From contig JAKSZU010000009.1 of NCBI GenBank assembly GCA_026018925.1, positions 33,030,583 to 33,094,582 of the forward strand: a stretch of 64,000 bases of DNA, in the 5' to 3' direction. Numbering within the stretch: position 1 is the first letter of the stretch; the number at the start of each line of letters is the position of its first letter. This DNA comes from Tupaia tana (taxonomy: Eukaryota; Chordata; Mammalia; Scandentia; Tupaiidae). Under the pieces are notes generated by a model. It saw nothing but the letters and a program-made list of their open reading frames with translations, ran no database searches and was not told the origin of the DNA. Of the stretch, positions 22,808 to 31,330 are shown one piece after another. Made by a program: the position numbers and the translations under genes.

Positions 22808-23059
22808 TGTTGGCCCCCGCCTTTGGCCGCCGAGCCAAGATAACGCTGCTGGCTGCATAGGGAGGCGTGTCTCCAGTACTAGCCTCCTACAGGCAAAGGA
22901 ACTTGCGGGCGGGGCCGTCGGGAGGATCCTATATATACGGGAGTAAAGGGAGGGAGAGAGGAGAAAGAAGAGAAAGAAAAAAGTAAAGGAAACCTGTGAA
23001 TAAAGACTGCATGAGGAAGAACCGGGTGTCGTGTCGTCTCTGCAGAAGTGACGCCGACA
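22808..23059 (+). repeat. 5' LTR of the deleted provirus
   Basis: TGTTGG...GACGCCGACA, 252 bp. TATA-like TATATATA at about 22930-22937 and AATAAA at 22999-23004, about 60 bases before the end. It has a purine-rich stretch between them. Small U3/R/U5 typical of a compact LTR. Confidence 0.92.
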
Positions 23060-23061
23060 AG

Positions 23062-23079
23062 TGGTGGCCCGTACGGGGA
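23062..23079 (+). other. Primer-binding site, tRNA-Ile(AAU) type
   Basis: TGGTGGCCCGTACGGGGA, two bases after the LTR. It is the exact complement of the 3' end (with CCA) of mammalian tRNA-Ile(AAU) as I recall it. A lysine or proline primer does not fit. Confidence 0.85.
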
Positions 23080-23099
23080 AGCCGTACGGGGAAAAAGGT

Positions 23100-23411
23100 A
23101 AAAGACCTCGTTAAAGAGGCGGAAAGAGGAAAAGGTTCAGAACCTCCGAGTCTACAGGGCAGCTAGCTGGTACCGGGCGGGGGGTCCCGGAAAGACCTCG
23201 GCAAAGAGGCGGATAAAGGAAACCTGTGGATAAAGACTGCGTGAGGAAGGACCGGAGAAGGTTCAGAACCTCCAAGTCTACAGGGCAGCTAGCTGGTAAG
23301 TACCGGGCGGGGGTCCCGGATTCAAGACCTCGGTAAAGAGGCGGATTCAAGACCTCGGGAAAGAGGCGGATTCAAGACCTCGGGAAAGAGGCGGATAAAA
23401 AAAAATAATAA

Positions 23412-23442
<31 letters not shown>

Positions 23443-23520
23443 AAATAAAAAAGACCTCGGTAAAGAGGCGGGTACAAGACCTCAGTAAAGAGGCGGATAA
23501 TAACCTCGGGAAAGAGGCAG
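23100..23520 (+). repeat. Leader with about 24-bp direct repeats and a captured LTR piece
   Basis: AAGACCTCGGTAAAGAGGCGG or a near variant occurs about eight times between 23101 and 23520. TTCAGAACCTCC...CAGCTAGCTGGTA occurs twice (about 23134 and 23259). GGAAACCTGTGGATAAAGACTG at 23219-23240 copies an LTR R/U5 segment. An AAATA microsatellite splits the series at 23400-23445. Confidence 0.88.
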
Positions 23521-23565
23521 ACTGAAGCCATTGGCTAAAAGTAAGGAATAAAGGGAACAAGGACG

Positions 23566-24590
23566 ATGGGGGCTGGGCCATCCCAGCCGATCGTCAAGGT
23601 GCTCAGAGAGCTCCTAAAGTTGAAAGGGCTTAAATTGAGGGATAAAACACTTCAGCACTTTATAGATCAGGTGGATGATGTGACCCCCTGGTTCCTCCAT
23701 TCAGGGCAGCTCACGCCCACATGCTGGGATAAACTAGGCAGGGACCTAGACCTGGCTGCAGAAGACGATAGGCTTTCTGGAGCAGTTAGGCCGCTCTGGA
23801 GGCTTGTCCGAACATGCCTTGAGAATCAAAGATGTGTACGGAAGGTGAGGGAGGGCCAGGAGGCGTTGGAGTCCCTCCGGGAGCAGCGCTCTCAGGGAGA
23901 GGACATGGGGCCGCCAAGATAGCGGAAGCCTGCGGGGGGAAGATGACAATTAGTTGAGGAAGTTAAAGGTTGGGAGGTTGCCGAGGAGGAGGAGGAAGAC
24001 CGGCCTCTACCCACGGCTCCTCCCCCTCATAATCCCTCTGCATCCCACAAAAGGAGAACCCAGAGGGTGGAGCTTCTTTCTGCCCAGGGGCTTTGGTGGG
24101 AGGCCAGACAGCTTGGGCCTATTCAGGCATTTCCCGTTTTTGCAGATAATGCTGGGAATAGATATCATGAGCCCCTAGATTATCAGACCATCAAGGCTTT
24201 AGCAGAGGCCGTAAAGACATACAGGAATGGTGCAGCTTTTACTCTCAGCCTCGTTGAGACTTTACAGCGGTACTGTATGACACCCAGTGATTGGGGAACG
24301 CTTGCGAGGACTTGCCTGTCCCCGGGTCAGTATCTTGACTAGAAAGCCATTTACCTTGAGGGGGCGCAAGCCCAAGCCACTCGGAACAGGGCCGCAGGGC
24401 AGGCAGCATGGGATGTGGATATGTATATGGGACAGGGCAGGTTCGCTAATCAACAAACAGGATACCCTCAGGCAGTTTACGATCACATCAATACAGTAGC
24501 CATCAAGGCCTGGAAAATGCCTCCCACAAGACAAAGGGGAACCGCAGGCCAACCTTACAAAAATCACTCAGGGCCCCACAGAGCCCTTCT
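23566..24590 (+). pseudogene. gag: gag remnant (matrix and capsid N-terminal part)
   Basis: The first open part (23566-23922, 118 aa) starts MGAGPSQ with a glycine at position 2 suited to myristoylation. It has a PWF motif in a helical matrix-like domain, as in betaretroviral matrix proteins. A stop ends it. Capsid-like sequence follows from about 24118 in another frame (PVFADNAGNRYHEPLDY, then TPSDWGTLAR). It continues past a stop to AVYDHINTVAIKAWK near 24513. The C-terminal capsid and nucleocapsid are absent. The role in a live virus would be particle assembly; this copy is broken. Confidence 0.78.
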
Positions 24591-24620
24591 CTGATTTTCC
24601 AGAATAATGGTCAGGGCAGG

Positions 24621-25457
24621 GTGTTTGGTGATGCGGATACAGCCATGCCTTTGGTCAAACAGCTTATATTTGAACAGTGTACAAAAGAATGTCACAATAC
24701 AATCCTCCCCTATAAAAACAAGGGCCTCAAACCACTCCACCTCTGGCAAATGGATGTCACACATGTCCCAGAATTTGGGACACTTAAGTATGTCCATGTT
24801 TCGGTGGATACCTGTTCAGGCGTCATTCATGCTACTGCCCATACAGGGGAAAAGGTAAAAGATGTCATAAGTCACTGTCTCAATGCCTGGGCAGCCTGGG
24901 GGCAGCCTCAACAGCTTAAAACGGATAATGGCCCCAGTTATACAGCCCGGTCATTTTCACAATTCTGCAACCACATGGGAATCACGCTCACACATGGCCT
25001 ACCATATAACCCTCAAGGTCAAGGTATAGTAGAGAGGGCTCATCGCACCCTCAAGGAGCTCCTACAAAAACAAAAAGGGGGAGTCAGCAAAGGTCACTCC
25101 CCGAAAGACCGCATCGCAATAGTACTCTTAACACTCAATATTTTTCAGCTCGATTCCCAAGGGCGCTTGGCTGCCGACAGGCACCATGCACCGGGGCCGA
25201 GCAAGCAGGGAAAAGTAAAATGGAAGGATGTCCTCACGGGGCGCTGGAGGGGACCAGACCCTGTGTTGGTTTGGTCGAGAGGATCTGTTTGTGTTTTCCC
25301 ACAGGACGAACCAGACCCAGTGTGGGTCCCAGAGAGGTTGGTACGACGCCTTCCATCCCAGGAGAACCTGCCTGCTGATACACCGAGCCCTGATGATGGC
25401 CTGGGAATGCCTTCTCCTCCTGGGGACACTGACGCTCCCCCAGGGGGCTCAGTCTGA
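24621..25457 (+). CDS. pol: Retroviral integrase-bearing pol remnant, open for 278 codons
   Basis: No stop codon in 278 codons. It opens inside the zinc-binding region (the first part of that region is missing). The catalytic core has an aspartate in QMDVTH, an aspartate in KTDNGPSY and a glutamate in GIVERAH, the spacing expected of a DDE integrase. A C-terminal DNA-binding part follows (WKDVLTGRWRGPDPV, then VWVPERLVRR). In a retrovirus, integrase joins viral DNA ends to the host genome. Protease, reverse transcriptase and RNase H, which should precede it, are deleted, and there is no in-frame link to gag. The methionine at 24621 is simply the first in the frame. A working product is doubtful, but the frame is unbroken. 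Confidence 0.75.
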   Translation: MFGDADTAMPLVKQLIFEQCTKECHNTILPYKNKGLKPLHLWQMDVTHVPEFGTLKYVHVSVDTCSGVIHATAHTGEKVKDVISHCLNAWAAWGQPQQLKTDNGPSYTARSFSQFCNHMGITLTHGLPYNPQGQGIVERAHRTLKELLQKQKGGVSKGHSPKDRIAIVLLTLNIFQLDSQGRLAADRHHAPGPSKQGKVKWKDVLTGRWRGPDPVLVWSRGSVCVFPQDEPDPVWVPERLVRRLPSQENLPADTPSPDDGLGMPSPPGDTDAPPGGSV

Positions 25458-25499
25458 ACAACGATGGACTTTCCCAGTAGCTTACAGGTCCCTGGAATC

Positions 25500-25770
25500 A
25501 GAGCTTTGATACCCTCTCTGAGGAGCTCCGGTGGAGCATCATCCACATTAACTCAACGCGAGTTGATGCCGCTTTCACCAGCGGGATAGCTGCATGGATC
25601 TCTCAAGCTGCGCTCCATCTTAAGGAGTGGGCAGGGATGGGGTCCCTTGGCCCCCTCCTTGTCTTTCTATGTGGGGCTTGCCTTCTCTGTCTGTACAGAT
25701 TCAGGGCCCAATGCAATTGCGACCACGCCTTCCTCTTGCCTCCTACAAGCATTTGCAGCTATTGAAGAAG
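25500..25770 (+). pseudogene. env: env remnant (end of the transmembrane subunit)
   Basis: A short frame after a large deletion reads FDTLSEELRWSIIHIN, then a helix-like stretch (AAWISQAALHLKEW). A hydrophobic anchor (GPLLVFLCGACLLCLY) and a cysteine-containing tail follow. It matches the end of a retroviral transmembrane subunit in layout. No surface subunit remains. Confidence 0.65.
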
Positions 25771-26033
25771 GATACTCCCCCACGGCTTGGCTGGTCCAGA
25801 TGCAGTAAACCCCTATCAGCTCAGGGTGCGAGGCAAAGCACTGCACTCCAGGGGCCCTTGATGGGACCTGGAGGAAGGCAAGTCCGGGTGCATATGGGTT
25901 GATGCCGACAACACACCCATCCCCATAAAAAGGCATCGGACAGGCTGACCTGGGGAATGCCCCTGGGCTCTTCCACAGGTCAGTAAGCAAGTCCACCACA
26001 TCTGGGGCCCGTGACCTCTACCTTCTCCTGACA

Positions 26034-26051
26034 AAAACAAAAAGGGGGAAC
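26034..26051 (+). other. Polypurine tract before the 3' LTR
   Basis: AAAACAAAAAGGGGGAAC immediately upstream of the 3' LTR, the usual plus-strand primer position. Confidence 0.85.
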
Positions 26052-26300
26052 TGTTGGCCGCCGCCTTTGGCCGCCAAGCCAAGATAACGCTGCTGGCTGC
26101 ATAGGGAGGCGTGTCTCCAGTACTTGCCTCGGACAGGCAAAGGAACTTGCGGGCGGGGCGTCGGGAGGATCCTATATATACGGGGGTAAAGGGAGGGAGA
26201 GGGGAGAAAAGAAAGGAAAAAAAGTAAAGGAAACCTGTGAATAAAGACTGCGTGAGGAAGAACCAGGTGTCGTGTCGTCTCTGCAGAAGTGACGCCGACA
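26052..26300 (+). repeat. 3' LTR of the deleted provirus
   Basis: TGTTGG...GACGCCGACA, 249 bp, with the same TATA-like and AATAAA elements as the 5' copy. Confidence 0.92.
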
Positions 26301-26306
26301 GGCAGC

Positions 26307-26738
26307 CTTCTGCAATGCATCCTCATGAACATGGTCAGTAACAACTTGTCCAAGGCCCCAGTGACTATAAAGAGTGGGGCCTGCAGCCAGGGAGAAGTCC
26401 ATTGCAGAGCAAGGATTGAAATAAGCAGCTGGAAGCAGGCCCAGGAGCCAAACACTGACAACCATCTCACTAGTCCAGTGGAGAGATGCAGCCTTGGGCC
26501 CAGGGTGGTGGTAGCTTAGTGACAGGTGAATGTGCCGTACCTTCTGCCTTCTACATCCTAGGGTAGGTCTGTACTGGAGAAATGTGCAGACATGAGCAGG
26601 TCTGACCACTGGGGTTCGCAAGAATAGACCTTGGTCTCCTTGAGCCCTGAGGAGGATGGTCAGCCTCCAGAGAACCACCATCTTGTTCTTCAGGGCTCAA
26701 GGTCACCCAACAACCCAGAAGCATTTATACTCCGTTAA
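26307..26738 (-). pseudogene. SDHDP: SDHD processed pseudogene, 5' part
   Basis: On the minus strand the ATG lies at 26679-26681, preceded by a GTGACCTTGAGCCCTGAAG 5'UTR-like stretch. The frame reads [47 protein letters not shown] and [21 protein letters not shown]. It then meets the provirus at 26306. SDHD is a membrane anchor of mitochondrial complex II. The copy is intronless and split by the provirus; the remainder is at 20862-22807. Substitutions and an altered segment near residue 45 mark it as a pseudogene. Confidence 0.9.
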
Positions 26739-27006
26739 TTTTTTTTTTTTTTGGAGAGGTTTTTCTCGCTATAGGGCATGTGTGCTCGCCAGACAGACAG
26801 AGAGAGACAGAGAGACAGAAAGCGAGAAATCACCCCCAGGGGGGATGGTCACGCCACAATCCCTTCTCCTCCATTCTCCTCTCGGGATCTTGGGCATGCA
26901 CGCACACGCGCCCAGTGTGAGTTTTAAGCCACCGGGTCCGGGACGCGAACCGCGGTCGACTACGTGGGAGTCCAGCGACATAGCCATTACACTAACTGCT
27001 GGTTCC
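26739..27006 (-). mobile_element. Long-form SINE, minus strand, young
   Basis: Poly-T, GGAGAGGTTTTTCTCGCTATAGG to CTAACTGCTGGTTCC. ACTCCGTTAATT lies on both sides (TSD). Confidence 0.95.
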
Positions 27007-27021
27007 TGTACTCCGTTAATT

Positions 27022-27287
27022 AAAAAAAAATTTTGGGGGGGGAGAGGTTTTTGCTATAGGGCACGTGCACTCACCAGAAAGACAGAGACAGAGAGACAGA
27101 AAGTGAGAAATCACTCCCCAGGGGGGATGGCCATGCCGCAATCCCTTCTCCTCCATTCTCCTCTGGAGATCTTGGGCACGCATGCACACGCGCCCAGTGT
27201 GAGTTTAAGCCACCAGGTCTGAGACTCGAACCGTGGTCAACTACATGGGAGTCCAGCAACATAGCCATTACGCCAACTGCTGGTCCC
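27022..27287 (-). mobile_element. Long-form SINE, minus strand
   Basis: AAAAAAAAATTTTGGGG, then GAGAGGTTTTTGCTATAGGGC to CCAACTGCTGGTCCCC. Confidence 0.92.
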
Positions 27288-27296
27288 CACGCTGTT

Positions 27297-27865
27297 ATTT
27301 TTTTTAATATAAATGTGAGGACATAACACATTAATTTAAGTCAAAATATTTTGGTGAATAAGGTCAACTTTATAACAATAAACCTGTTCAACTTTTCTGG
27401 ACAATGCCAACATTTCAACTTTTTTCCTGAAACAGGTTTTTGCTATAGGGTGCATGTGCTCACCAGAGAGACAGACAAAGACAGAGAGACAGAAAGCGAG
27501 AAATCACCCCCCAGGGGAGATGGCCACGCTGCAATCCCTTCTCCTCCATTCTCCTCTCGGGATCTTGGGGACACGCGCGCATGCACCTGGCTTGAGTTTT
27601 AAGCCACCAGGCCCAGGACTCGAACCATGGTTGACTACATGGGAATCCAGTAATGTAACCATTACACCATCTTCTGGTCCCTGAACTTTTAAAGTAAGTA
27701 CATTTCTTATTGACTGCAAATAAATGATGTTTGTAGCATTTTTATCACATGGTAGATTCCATGCATTCAATACACTTTTGTAATTGAGTTGTCCTACATG
27801 CAAGAACATTTTTAATGTCTGTCTTCTATGCTATTCCTTTAAGTTTACTATTAAAACACGTTTAA
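27297..27865 (+). pseudogene. H3-3AP: H3-3A processed pseudogene, 3'UTR part
   Basis: Resumes with TTTTTAATATAAATGTGAGG and continues with AATAAACCTGTTCAACTTTTCTGGACAATGCC, TTGTAGCATTTTTATCACA and GTTGTCCTACATGCAAG. It ends TTAAAACACGTTTAAC. This is the distal 3'UTR of H3-3A as I know it, in the same orientation as 19770-20690. One SINE interrupts it at 27420-27681. Confidence 0.85.
27420..27681 (-). mobile_element. Long-form SINE, minus strand, in the H3-3A 3'UTR copy
   Basis: GAAACAGGTTTTTGCTATAGGG to CATCTTCTGGTCCC. Confidence 0.9.
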
Positions 27866-27867
27866 CT

Positions 27868-28124
27868 TTTTTTTAAGATTTTTTTTGCCATAGGGCACAT
27901 GAGCTTGCCAGAGAGAGAGACAGAGACAGAGAAGGAAAATGTGAAATCACCCACAGTGGGGGAACAGCCATGCTGCAATCCCCTCTCCTCCATTCTCCTC
28001 TCAGGATACTGGGCACACGTGCACATGCACCTGGTGTGATTTTTCAAGCCACCAGTTGTGGGACTTGAATTGCAGTACCATATGGGAGTCCAGTACTTCA
28101 ACCACCATGCAACCCTCTGGCCCT
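27868..28124 (-). mobile_element. Long-form SINE, minus strand
   Basis: TTTTTTTTAAGATTTTTTTTGCCATAGGG to CAACCCTCTGGCCCT. Flanked by CACGTTTA (TSD). Confidence 0.88.
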
Positions 28125-28207
28125 CACGTTTAGCTATTTTTTAAAAGCTTCTCTAGATACTCTAGAAAACTGGCTACCCCTGGTTATCTCTACTACTGAT
28201 ATATTAT

Positions 28208-28476
28208 TTCTTTTTTTGTTTTTTTGGAGAGATTTTTGCTATAGGGCGCATTCACTCACCAGACAGATTGAGAGAGACAGAGAGACAGAAAGCGAGAAAT
28301 CACCCCCCAGGGGGGATGGCCACACCGCAATCCCTTCTCCTCCATTCTCCTCTCGGGATCTTGGGCACGCACGCACATGTGCCCGGTGTGAGTTTAAGCC
28401 ACCAGGTTCAGGACTTGAACCGCAGTCGACTACATGGGAGTCCAGCGACATAACCATTACACTAACTGCTGGTTCC
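28208..28476 (-). mobile_element. Long-form SINE, minus strand
   Basis: GGAGAGATTTTTGCTATAGGGC to CTAACTGCTGGTTCC. Flanked by CTGATAT (TSD). Confidence 0.93.
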
Positions 28477-28654
28477 CTGATATGTCCTTTCAACCATATA
28501 TAAGAATTTCATGCTGAGAAGATTGTGGTTCTATGTTCTGACTTCAACTAGTTATCTGTAGTTAACTAGTTAACCAATTATTATCAAGTATATATAGCAC
28601 TAAGTCTTTATTTCAACAAGATTTAGGGTGGTAAGAAACAGTTTTTCTTTTCTT

Positions 28655-29146
28655 TTTAAAGAATGATTTATTCAGTTTTATGTATTCAATCTTTTTTTTT
28701 ATTTTGGAGAGGTTTTGTTTTTTTGTTTTTTTTTTTTTTTTTTTTTTGGTTTTTTTTTTTTTTGCTATAGGGCGCATGCGCTCACCAGACAGACAGAGAG
28801 AGACAGAGAGACAGAAAGCGAGAAATCACCCCCCCAGGGGGGATGGCCATGCCGCAATCCGTTCTCCTCCATTCTCCTCTCGGGATCCTGGGCACGCACG
28901 CACACGCACCCTGCGTGAGTTTAAGCCACCAGGTCCGGGACTCGAACCACAGTCAACTACGTGGGAGTCCAGGACATAGCCATTACGCTAACTGCTGGTC
29001 CCCAGTCATTTATTTTTTAATTTGACCAGAGAGAGAGAGAGAGAAGAGGAAAAGTGGGAAAGCAAGTCACCAGGTCCAGGATTTGAACCATAGTTAACCA
29101 TATGGGAGTGTCAAGCACCTTAACCACCATGCCACTTGCTGGTCCC
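28655..29146 (-). mobile_element. Short-form SINE, minus strand, split by a long-form SINE
   Basis: TTTTTAAAGAATGATTTATTCAG on the left and TTTTTTAATTTGACCAGAGAGAG to CCACTTGCTGGTCCC on the right. The insert is at 28690-29002. AAGAAACAGTTTTT flanks the whole (TSD). Confidence 0.88.
28690..29002 (-). mobile_element. Long-form SINE nested in a short-form SINE
   Basis: Long T-rich tail with G interruptions, GCTATAGGGCGCATGCGCTCACC to CTAACTGCTGGTCCCC. Confidence 0.93.
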
Positions 29147-29157
29147 AAGAAACAGTT

Positions 29158-29433
29158 TTTTTTTTTTTTTTTTTTTTTTTGAGAGGTTTTTCGCTATAGG
29201 GCGCGTGCGCTCGCCAGACAGACAGAGAGAGACATAGAGACAGAAAGCGAGAAATCACCCCCCAGGGGGGATGGTCACGCCGCAATCCCTTCTCCTCCAT
29301 TCTCCTCTCGGGATCCTGGGCACGCACGCACACGCGCCCGGCGTGAGTTGCAAGCCACCGGGTCCGAGACGCGAACCGCGGTCGACTACGTGGGAGTCCA
29401 GCGACATAGCCATTACGCTAACTGCTGGTTCCC
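29158..29433 (-). mobile_element. Long-form SINE, minus strand, CpG-rich
   Basis: Poly-T, GAGAGGTTTTTCGCTATAGGGC to CTAACTGCTGGTTCCCC. CAAGAAACAGTTTTTT flanks it (TSD). One of the least decayed copies. Confidence 0.95.
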
Positions 29434-29633
29434 CCAAGAAACAGTTTTTTAACTTCTGGATTCAAACAGTTATCCTGGTTATCGCTAGCTATTCCTAAGT
29501 TCACCAGTGAAATATTCATAGGGACAGCTGTTTTTATTTTTTCCATTCTATCACGATATAATCAAGGATGCAAATGAAAAAACATGACAAAGCGACAATT
29601 AGCTTGAAACGATTGGGATGAGTAGAAATGTTC

Positions 29634-29893
29634 AGACCAGCAGATGGTGTAGCAGTTACATTGCTGGACTCCCGCATGGTCCACAACGGTTTGAGTCCTG
29701 GACCTGGTGGCTTGAAACTCACACCAGGTGCATGTGTGTGTGTGCGCCTAAGATCCCGGGAGAATGGAAGAGAAGGGATTGCAGCATGACCATCCCCCCG
29801 GCGGGTGATTTCTCACTTTTCCTCTCACTATCTCTGTCTCTCTCTTGTGAGTGCACATGCCCTGAGGTAAAAACCTCTTTAAAAAAAAAAGAG
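29634..29893 (+). mobile_element. Long-form SINE
   Basis: CAGACCAGCAGATGGTGTAGCAG to CCCTGAGGTAAAAACCTC plus A. Confidence 0.88.
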
Positions 29894-29896
29894 AGG

Positions 29897-30165
29897 GAAC
29901 CAGCAGTTAGCATAATGGCTATGTCGCTGGACTCCCACGTATTCGACCGCGGTTCGCATCCTGGACCCGGTGGCTTGAAACTCACGCCGGGCGCGTGTGC
30001 GTGCGTGCCCAAGATCCCGAGAAGAGAATGGAGGAGAAGGGATTGTGACGTGACCACCCCCCCTGGGGGGTGATTTCTCGCTTTCTGTCTCTACGTCTCT
30101 GTCTGTCTGGCGAGCGCACGCGCCCTATATCGAAAACCTCTCCAAAAAAATAAAAAAAAAAAAGA
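29897..30165 (+). mobile_element. Long-form SINE, tandem to the previous copy, CpG-rich
   Basis: GGAACCAGCAGTTAGCATAATGG to CCCTATATCGAAAACCTCTCC plus A. Confidence 0.95.
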
Positions 30166-30449
30166 GAGAACAGAAAAGTCATTGTGCATACTCAAGTCCT
30201 AATGAGTCATGAGAATATATGTTTTTCATCTTCCTGGATTTAATTAATTATTCTGGTTATCACAAGCACTCTGCAGTATAGTTTTTCCCTAGGTAATATG
30301 GCTTAGCTATCATGTCAGCACATTATGTCAACAAGAAATGTCAGAGTTAAGATGAATGCTTTTTGGCTTCCCAGCTAGTTATTCTAATTACTATCCCTAA
30401 CTATCTAGTTTTTTTAAGAATTATTTAATTTAATTTCGTTTATTTAATG

Positions 30450-30955
30450 CACTGCGAAACACTTATTGGAGAAACAGAGCCCTCAGTCCGTCCTGGATGT
30501 TTTTATTTGGTATTTACAAGTGGTGAGCAAGAGCTCAAGAAGATAGTTCTAGGCAAAGGGCGAGAAGAGGAGGAGAGAGGAAGAAGACAAGGAGAAAGAA
30601 GAGGGGAAGGCGGGAACTAACCCAAGTCTACAACCGCCGCTCAGCGCTCCTAGCTGCGCGCTTCTGTAGATCTTGCAAGCCGAGACGCACAAGCGGAGCA
30701 TAGCTTAGCAGACGTAGCATGCGCCACAGTAGTGACCAGAGCCAAAGGAAGGGCTGCGTGCTGTGTAAGCATCCTGGGACGCAGTAAACCCCGGGCAAGG
30801 TTCTGAATTGAACTACGAGGAGCTTTTACAAGGGGCGTGCTGGACTTCTTGCAGCTCGCATCTGCATGCCCTGGGTGCTCTGCAAACCCAGCTCCCAGCT
30901 CCTGCTCCCCAGACCCCCTGGAGAGCACAGTGTACTCAGCTTTCAGTACATTGTT
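30450..30955 (-). repeat. Possible solo LTR upstream of the RHOX gene
   Basis: On the minus strand it would start TGTACTGAAAGC and end GTTTCGCAGTGCA, with AAATAAA about 60 bases before the end. It truncates a short-form SINE tail (30408-30450). No clean target duplication is seen, so the call is tentative. Confidence 0.4.
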
Positions 30956-31330
30956 TAAGAAAAAAAAAAAAAGCCTAGCAAATAGTCTTTCATCTTAACG
31001 ACTAGTCTGATCTGCAGACTCAGGTTGCAAACTGAAGAGAACCAGAGGGAAAAGTGGTCCTCTGAGCCCACACCGCATGGTGCATTGCATTGGCTTCAGC
31101 TGCGGGATCTGCTAGGGGATCCACTCATTCCCAGCCCTATTTCTGCATCTCTCGCGCTGGAGAAATCAAGAGCCAGGGGAAAGAGAGGTTCTCCAAACAT
31201 TTCTCCAAGGCCTACAGGGGTTAGTGTGAAGTCTTGCCCATCCTCCTCCCATCCTTTCCTGAATCAGCTCCACAACCCAGCACAACCCCCTACCCAGGGC
31301 AGTCAGCAGTAGGCAGCTGAGCAGCAAATT
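30956..31330. other. Upstream flank of the RHOX gene
   Basis: Short A-run and otherwise mixed sequence. No repeat that I recognise and no clear core promoter. Confidence 0.5.

Larger units (their letters stand above)
22808..26300 (+). mobile_element. Internally deleted endogenous retrovirus (betaretrovirus-like), full LTR pair
   Basis: A 3.5-kb provirus with 5' LTR 22808-23059, 3' LTR 26052-26300 and a 6-bp target duplication GGCAGC (22802-22807 and 26301-26306). Internal order: primer site, repeat-rich leader, gag remnant (matrix and capsid), integrase-bearing pol remnant, short env remnant with the membrane anchor, polypurine tract, 3' LTR. Nucleocapsid, protease, reverse transcriptase, RNase H and most of env are missing, so it is non-autonomous. 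It inserted into the SDHD retrocopy. LTRs differ at roughly a dozen positions by eye (about 95% alike), so the insertion is not very recent. Confidence 0.92.
6640..30415. repeat. Degenerate tandem array, unit about 135 bp, heavily interrupted
   Basis: A recurring block order runs through all intervals not occupied by younger elements. It reads roughly: TTTTTCAGCTTCCTGG-TTCAA, CTAGTTATCTCTAGTTAACTAG, TTACCTAGGTACC, AGTTATCTATAGT, AACTCATTATTCCAACAAG, AAATAAGAATTTAGA, GAGAAGAATGTG. Copies differ strongly from one another. Insertions in it include L1, DNA-transposon relics, dozens of SINEs, retrocopies and a provirus. I do not recognise it as a named satellite. Confidence 0.8.

Noticed and set aside
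23100..23520. CRISPR-like repeat array
   Set aside because: Short direct repeats with irregular spacing inside a provirus leader in a mammalian genome; repeats are not separated by unique spacers.
25145..25546. 133-codon minus-strand frame in the provirus
   Set aside because: Antisense of the integrase C-terminal region; no independent support.
26656..27222. 188-codon plus-strand open frame
   Set aside because: It crosses two SINEs. The recurring RQTERDRETESEKSPP-type peptide appears wherever the long-form SINE is read on its minus strand.
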